A DNA stretch of 64,000 nucleotides from an uncultured Bacteroidales bacterium (GTDB lineage: Bacteria > Bacteroidota > Bacteroidia > Bacteroidales > UBA932): positions 1 to 64,000 of the forward strand of contig CAJODQ010000012.1 in the NCBI GenBank assembly GCA_905233345.1. Reading direction: 5' to 3'. Every line of letters starts with the position of its first letter. Positions within the stretch are counted from its first letter, which is position 1. Below the pieces are notes generated by a model. It had not been told where the DNA came from. It ran no database searches and saw nothing but the letters and a program-made list of their open reading frames with translations. The translations under genes were made by a program, and so were the position numbers. This document shows, piece by piece, positions 60,607-64,000 of the stretch.

Positions 60607-62529
60607 TTACTGGGCTTCTTCGGTGTTGTCGATGTCGCTCCGGAGGTTCGTGCGGATGAACTTCTGGCGGACGGGCGTATTGTCGCCCATATAGAACTGG
60701 ATGATGTCGGCGATCTTGTCTTCGCCCGTCAGGTGCACCTGCTCGAGGCGGATATCGTCGCCGATGAATCCCTTGAATTCGTCGGGAGAGATCTCGCCCA
60801 GGCCTTTGAAGCGGGTGATCTCGGCGCCGCGGCCCATCTGCTTCAGGGCGGTATCCTTCTCGGCAGAGCTGTAGCAGTAGACGTTGGTTTTCTTGTCGCG
60901 GACGCGGAAGAGCGGGGTCTGCAGGATCGAAAGGTGGCCGGCGCGCACCACGTCGGGGTAGAACTTCAGGAAGAAGGTGAGCATCAGCAGGCGGATGTGC
61001 ATGCCGTCCACATCGGCATCGGTCGCGATGACGATGTTGTTGTAGCGCAGGCCTTCCACGCCTTCCTCGATGCCCAGGGCGGACTGCAGCAGGCAGAGCT
61101 CCACGTTCTTTTCGGCGTAGAGATCTTTCTTCGAGGCCTTGGCGCAGTTGAAGGGTTTGCCCATGAGGCTGAACACGGCCTGCACGTTGGCGTCGCGGCT
61201 CTTGGTGATGGATCCGGATGCGGAGTCGCCCTCGGTGATGAAGAGGGTGCTCTTTTCGGCGAGCGGGTTGCGGTCCCCGTAGTGGATGTGGCAGTCGCGC
61301 AGCTTCTTGTTGTGGACGCTGGCTTTCTTGAGGCGCGTCTTGGTCTTCTTGCTGATGCTGGAGATGGCGTTGCGCTCCTTCTCGGAGTCCTGGATCTTGG
61401 CCAGGATGATGTCGGCCACGTCGAGGTTGCGGTGCAGGTAGTTGTCGAGTTCCGTGGAGAGGAAGTCGTACATGGTCTTGCTCAGGGTCGGGCCGTGGGT
61501 GCCGTCCTGCTTGTTCTGCCACATGTATTTCGAGCCGAGCTGCACCTTGGTCTGGCCTTCGAACTCGGGCTCCTGGATGCGGACGCTCACGGCGCCGATG
61601 ATGGACTGGCGCACGTCGACGGGGTTGAAGTCTTTCTTGTAAAAGTCCTTGAGCACCTTGGCGAGGGCTTCCTTGAAGGCGGCCAGGTGGGTGCCGCCCA
61701 GGGTGGTGTTCTGGCCGTTGACGAAGGAATAGATGTTTTCGCCGTAGCCGCTGCCATGGGTGAAGGCCACCTCGATGTCCTGGGTCTTCAGGTGGATGGG
61801 GGCGTAGAGAGGCTCTTCGTCGATGCTTTCGTTGAGCAGGTCGAGCAGGCCGTTCTCCGACTTGTAGTCCACGCCGTTGAAGGTAAGTTTCAGGCCGACG
61901 TTGAGGTAGGCGTAGTTGCGGAGCATCGTGTCGATGTACTCCGTGTTGTATTCGTAGGGCTCGAAGAGGGTTTCGTCGGGGATGAAGCTGATGAGGGTGC
62001 CGTTGCGTTCGGTGGTGGGCTTCGGAGTGAAGTCCGGGGTCTGGAGGATGCCGCGTTCGTATTCGAGGGCGAGGGTTTCGCCGTTGCGGAACGACTGGAC
62101 GGTGAAATGGCTAGAGAGGGCGTTGGCGGCCTTGAGGCCGACGCCGTTCATGCCCACGGATTTCTGGAAGGTCTTGTTGTCGAACTTGGCGCCGGTGTGG
62201 AGCTTGCTCACGGCGGCGTCGAGCAGGTTCTGGTTCTTGTCTTTCTCGCTGAAACCGAAGGGGATGCCGCGGCCGAAGTCTCGGATCGAGATCCGTTTGT
62301 CTTCGATCTTGATGATGATCTGTTTGCCGAAGCCCATCGCAAACTCGTCGATCGAGTTGTCGATGATCTCCTTCATCAACACGTACATGCCGTCGTTGGG
62401 CGCGGTACCGTCGCCCAGCCGGCCGATGTACATACCCGGCCGCAGTCGGATGTGTTCCAGGTCTTCCAGATGGACGATGCTCTCGTCGCCGTAGTCGTGC
62501 TCAGGGATATTCAGTGTCTCGTCAGCCAT
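60607..62529 (-). CDS. parE: DNA topoisomerase IV subunit B (ParE/GyrB type)
   Basis: 640 residues. GHKL ATPase: RLRPGMYIG, EIIDNSIDEFAMG, DFGRGIPFGF, GMNGVGLKAANALS, then the transducer domain and TOPRIM: FITEGDSASGS, DADVDGMHIRLLMLTFF and the C-terminal RFKGLGEISPDEFKGF. Length and lack of GyrB insertions favour ParE. Relaxes and decatenates chromosomes with ParC, which is not in the window. Palindrome just upstream. Confidence 0.92.
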   Translation of the reverse strand: MADETLNIPEHDYGDESIVHLEDLEHIRLRPGMYIGRLGDGTAPNDGMYVLMKEIIDNSIDEFAMGFGKQIIIKIEDKRISIRDFGRGIPFGFSEKDKNQNLLDAAVSKLHTGAKFDNKTFQKSVGMNGVGLKAANALSSHFTVQSFRNGETLALEYERGILQTPDFTPKPTTERNGTLISFIPDETLFEPYEYNTEYIDTMLRNYAYLNVGLKLTFNGVDYKSENGLLDLLNESIDEEPLYAPIHLKTQDIEVAFTHGSGYGENIYSFVNGQNTTLGGTHLAAFKEALAKVLKDFYKKDFNPVDVRQSIIGAVSVRIQEPEFEGQTKVQLGSKYMWQNKQDGTHGPTLSKTMYDFLSTELDNYLHRNLDVADIILAKIQDSEKERNAISSISKKTKTRLKKASVHNKKLRDCHIHYGDRNPLAEKSTLFITEGDSASGSITKSRDANVQAVFSLMGKPFNCAKASKKDLYAEKNVELCLLQSALGIEEGVEGLRYNNIVIATDADVDGMHIRLLMLTFFLKFYPDVVRAGHLSILQTPLFRVRDKKTNVYCYSSAEKDTALKQMGRGAEITRFKGLGEISPDEFKGFIGDDIRLEQVHLTGEDKIADIIQFYMGDNTPVRQKFIRTNLRSDIDNTEEAQ

Positions 62530-62540
62530 GCATTTCCGTC

Positions 62541-62561
62541 ATTCCGGGCCTGACCCGGAAT
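62541..62561. repeat. Dispersed palindrome upstream of parE
   Basis: ATTCCGGG, loop CCTGA, CCCGGAAT: 8-bp stem, 5-base loop, in the parE leader. Confidence 0.8.
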
Positions 62562-62606
62562 CTCATCTTGCAAAGATAATAAAAATCCCTTTTTGCAACA
62601 AAAACG

Positions 62607-63533
62607 TTATTGTTTCCCCGGTGCAAGTTGCGCGAGGACGACGGCGACGGCGATGAGGGCGGCGCCGAGGAGCTCGCGCGGCGTAAGGCGCTGGTGAAGG
62701 ATGAGCCAGCCCGCGAGGACAGCGAAGAGCGATTCCGTACTCATGATGAGCGAGGCCAGTGTGGGATTGAGGCCTTTTTGGCCGACGATTTGGAGCGTGT
62801 AGCCCACGGCGCTGGAAAGAATGGCGGCATAGAGCAGCGGAATCCATGCATCCCAGGATGCGAAAGGCGCTGCCCAGGCCTTCAGGCCGACCGGTGCGAT
62901 GTCACGGAACACCATCAGCACGGAAGCCAGCACGCCGCAGGTCAGGAACTGGATGGCAGCCAATTTCACCGCGTCATAACGGGGCGAGAAGCGGTCAACC
63001 GCCAGGATCTGAAAAGAGAAAGCCACGGCGCAAAGCAGCACCAGCAGGTCGCTGCGCTGGATGGTGAACGCCGAATCAATACAGAGAAACCAGAGCCCGA
63101 CCAGGCCGATGGCCACGCCCAGCCAGAGCACCCAGCCGGTCCGGCGGTGGAACACCACCCAGTTGAGAATCGGGACCAGGACGATATAAGTGGCCGTGAT
63201 GAAGCCGGCCTTCCCGGCGCCGGTGCCCTGCGCGATGCCCTCCTGCTGCACGAGGCTGGCGATGCAGAGCAGCACGCCGCAAATGATGCCTGCTTTCCAC
63301 AGGCCGCGCGAAGCGCGAGATGCCGGGTCAAGCCCGGCATGACGGTCTGGATGACGGTCGGTCATCCAGATCACCGGCAACAGGGCTGCAGCGGCAATGA
63401 GGAACCGCAGCCCCGTGAAGGTGCAGGAGCCCATGTACTGGCTCCCTTCGCTCTGCGCTACGAACGCGACGCCCCAGATAGCAGCCGTCAGCGCCAGCAG
63501 CAGCGAATTGCGCAGTTGCCGGTTCTCCGCCAC
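62607..63533 (-). CDS. EamA/DMT-family transporter
   Basis: 308 residues. About ten membrane helices in two EamA repeats (LLLALTAAIWGVAFVAQSEGSQYMG; LLYAAILSSAVGYTLQIVGQKGLNPTLASLIMSTESLFAVLAGWL). The family exports or imports small metabolites; substrate unknown. The loop between helices 2 and 3 reads DRHAGLDPASRASRGL, which is encoded by a dispersed palindrome (63320-63340) sitting in frame inside the gene. Complete gene, 6 bases from the pruA-like stop. Confidence 0.85.
   Translation of the reverse strand: MAENRQLRNSLLLALTAAIWGVAFVAQSEGSQYMGSCTFTGLRFLIAAAALLPVIWMTDRHPDRHAGLDPASRASRGLWKAGIICGVLLCIASLVQQEGIAQGTGAGKAGFITATYIVLVPILNWVVFHRRTGWVLWLGVAIGLVGLWFLCIDSAFTIQRSDLLVLLCAVAFSFQILAVDRFSPRYDAVKLAAIQFLTCGVLASVLMVFRDIAPVGLKAWAAPFASWDAWIPLLYAAILSSAVGYTLQIVGQKGLNPTLASLIMSTESLFAVLAGWLILHQRLTPRELLGAALIAVAVVLAQLAPGKQ
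63320..63340. repeat. Dispersed palindrome inside transporter gene
   Basis: ATGCCGGG, loop TCAAG, CCCGGCAT, then GAC, within the EamA gene at about codons 65-71. Sequence identical in type to the intergenic copies. Confidence 0.85.
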
Positions 63534-63539
63534 GTGCCG

Positions 63540-64000
63540 CTACTTCATGTAGGGGTATTTGTAGCCGCGAGCGGGGACCAGGGTCTCCTTGATGGCGCGC
63601 GGGATGGCCCAGCGGATGAGGTTGAACTCGCCGCCGGCCTTGTCGTTCGTACCCGACTTGCGGCTGCCGCCGAAAGGCTGAAGGCCGACCACGGCGCCCG
63701 TAGGCTTGTCGTTCACATAGAAGTTGCCGGCTGCATAGCGCAGCTTGTCGGCGACTTTCTGCACCAACAGGCGGTCCTGTCCGAACACGGCGCCGGTCAG
63801 GCCGTAAGGCGAGGTAGTGTCGCAGAGCTCGACCGCCTTGTCCATATCCTTGTCTTCATAGACATAGACCGTGAGCACGGGACCGAAGATCTCTTCTTCC
63901 ATGGTCTTGAAGTGCGGATCGGTGGTCTCGATGACCGTCGGCTCCACGAAGTAGCCCTTGCTCTTGTCGCACTTGCCGCCGATGACGACTTTGGCCTTGC
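63540..64000 (-). CDS. pruA: Delta-1-pyrroline-5-carboxylate dehydrogenase, C-terminal part
   Basis: The gene enters from the right edge; only the last ~153 residues are inside. Seen are KGYFVEPTVIE, EEIFGPVLTVYVYEDKD, the GLTGAVFGQDR stretch, FYVNDKPTGAVVGLQPFGGSRKSGTNDKAGG and LIRWAIPRAIKET. These match the C-terminal half of aldehyde dehydrogenases of the L-glutamate gamma-semialdehyde dehydrogenase type (proline degradation). The catalytic Cys lies outside the window, so the assignment rests on the tail motifs. Confidence 0.85.
   Translation of the reverse strand, partial: KAKVVIGGKCDKSKGYFVEPTVIETTDPHFKTMEEEIFGPVLTVYVYEDKDMDKAVELCDTTSPYGLTGAVFGQDRLLVQKVADKLRYAAGNFYVNDKPTGAVVGLQPFGGSRKSGTNDKAGGEFNLIRWAIPRAIKETLVPARGYKYPYMK

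Overview
The window reads as a chromosome segment of a Bacteroidales bacterium. Supporting signs are TAnnTTTG -7 promoter boxes with TTTG -33 boxes, several lipoproteins and TonB-dependent receptors, a SusC-type plug domain, a Bacteroides-type serine palmitoyltransferase, a DAHP synthase/chorismate mutase fusion inside an aromatic amino acid operon, and an initiator tRNA of Bacteroidetes type. Most of it looks GC-rich. The stretches 1-6.0 kb, 22.5-24.3 kb and 31.6-33.3 kb are visibly more AT-rich and hold the accessory content. A GH9/deacetylase enzyme and the GC-rich core would suit an uncultured gut or rumen lineage, but genus placement is a guess.

Layout. 0-6 kb is an accessory block: two inverted paralogous TPR lipoprotein genes, a radical-SAM-associated lipoprotein, a small barrel protein, and the scars of a duplication (a 3' remnant of the HMA gene with its terminator). 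6-9.1 kb is a leftward metal (probably copper) operon: His-rich small protein, TonB receptor, HMA protein. 9.2-17 kb is a rightward run: SppA, a beta-helix protein, a GH9-deacetylase fusion and NfnAB. 17-20.6 kb (leftward) has a lipoprotein, HisS and a C69 peptidase. 20.7-22.4 kb has a stand-alone TonB plug lipoprotein and serine palmitoyltransferase. 22.45-23.7 kb is a REP-associated tyrosine transposase framed symmetrically by pairs of REP hairpins. 24.3-29.2 kb is the aromatic amino acid operon. 29.3-31.4 kb has rsmI, tdk and xth. 31.4-33.2 kb has initiator tRNA, an SdpI-like protein, a decayed IS3 transposase, two more hairpin clusters and a bPH-like protein.

The most distinctive system is 33.25-44.33 kb. 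It is a tightly packed, largely translationally coupled operon: a REC-PP2C response regulator, a membrane coiled-coil/propeller protein, a propeller sensor kinase whose phospho-accepting His is replaced by Asp, a small soluble histidine kinase with an intact His, a TPR-TonB receptor, and a single-module NRPS-like enzyme (adenylation, carrier, thioesterase with a Cys nucleophile, no condensation domain). It looks like a signalling unit coupled to making, and perhaps taking up, a small molecule.

44.4-64 kb is mostly housekeeping: a ComEA-like HhH protein, a NatAB-like ABC exporter whose permease is frameshifted, a 5'-nucleotidase split into two genes, RlmH, an NtrY-like kinase, Der, a transglutaminase-like lipoprotein, EF-P, IspH, Cmk, an NtrC-like regulator without a DNA-binding domain, a PlsC-like acyltransferase, ParE, an EamA transporter, and the 3' part of a P5C dehydrogenase gene. 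A second dispersed palindrome (ATGCCGGG-TCAAG-CCCGGCAT type) recurs at least six times, twice inside coding sequence.
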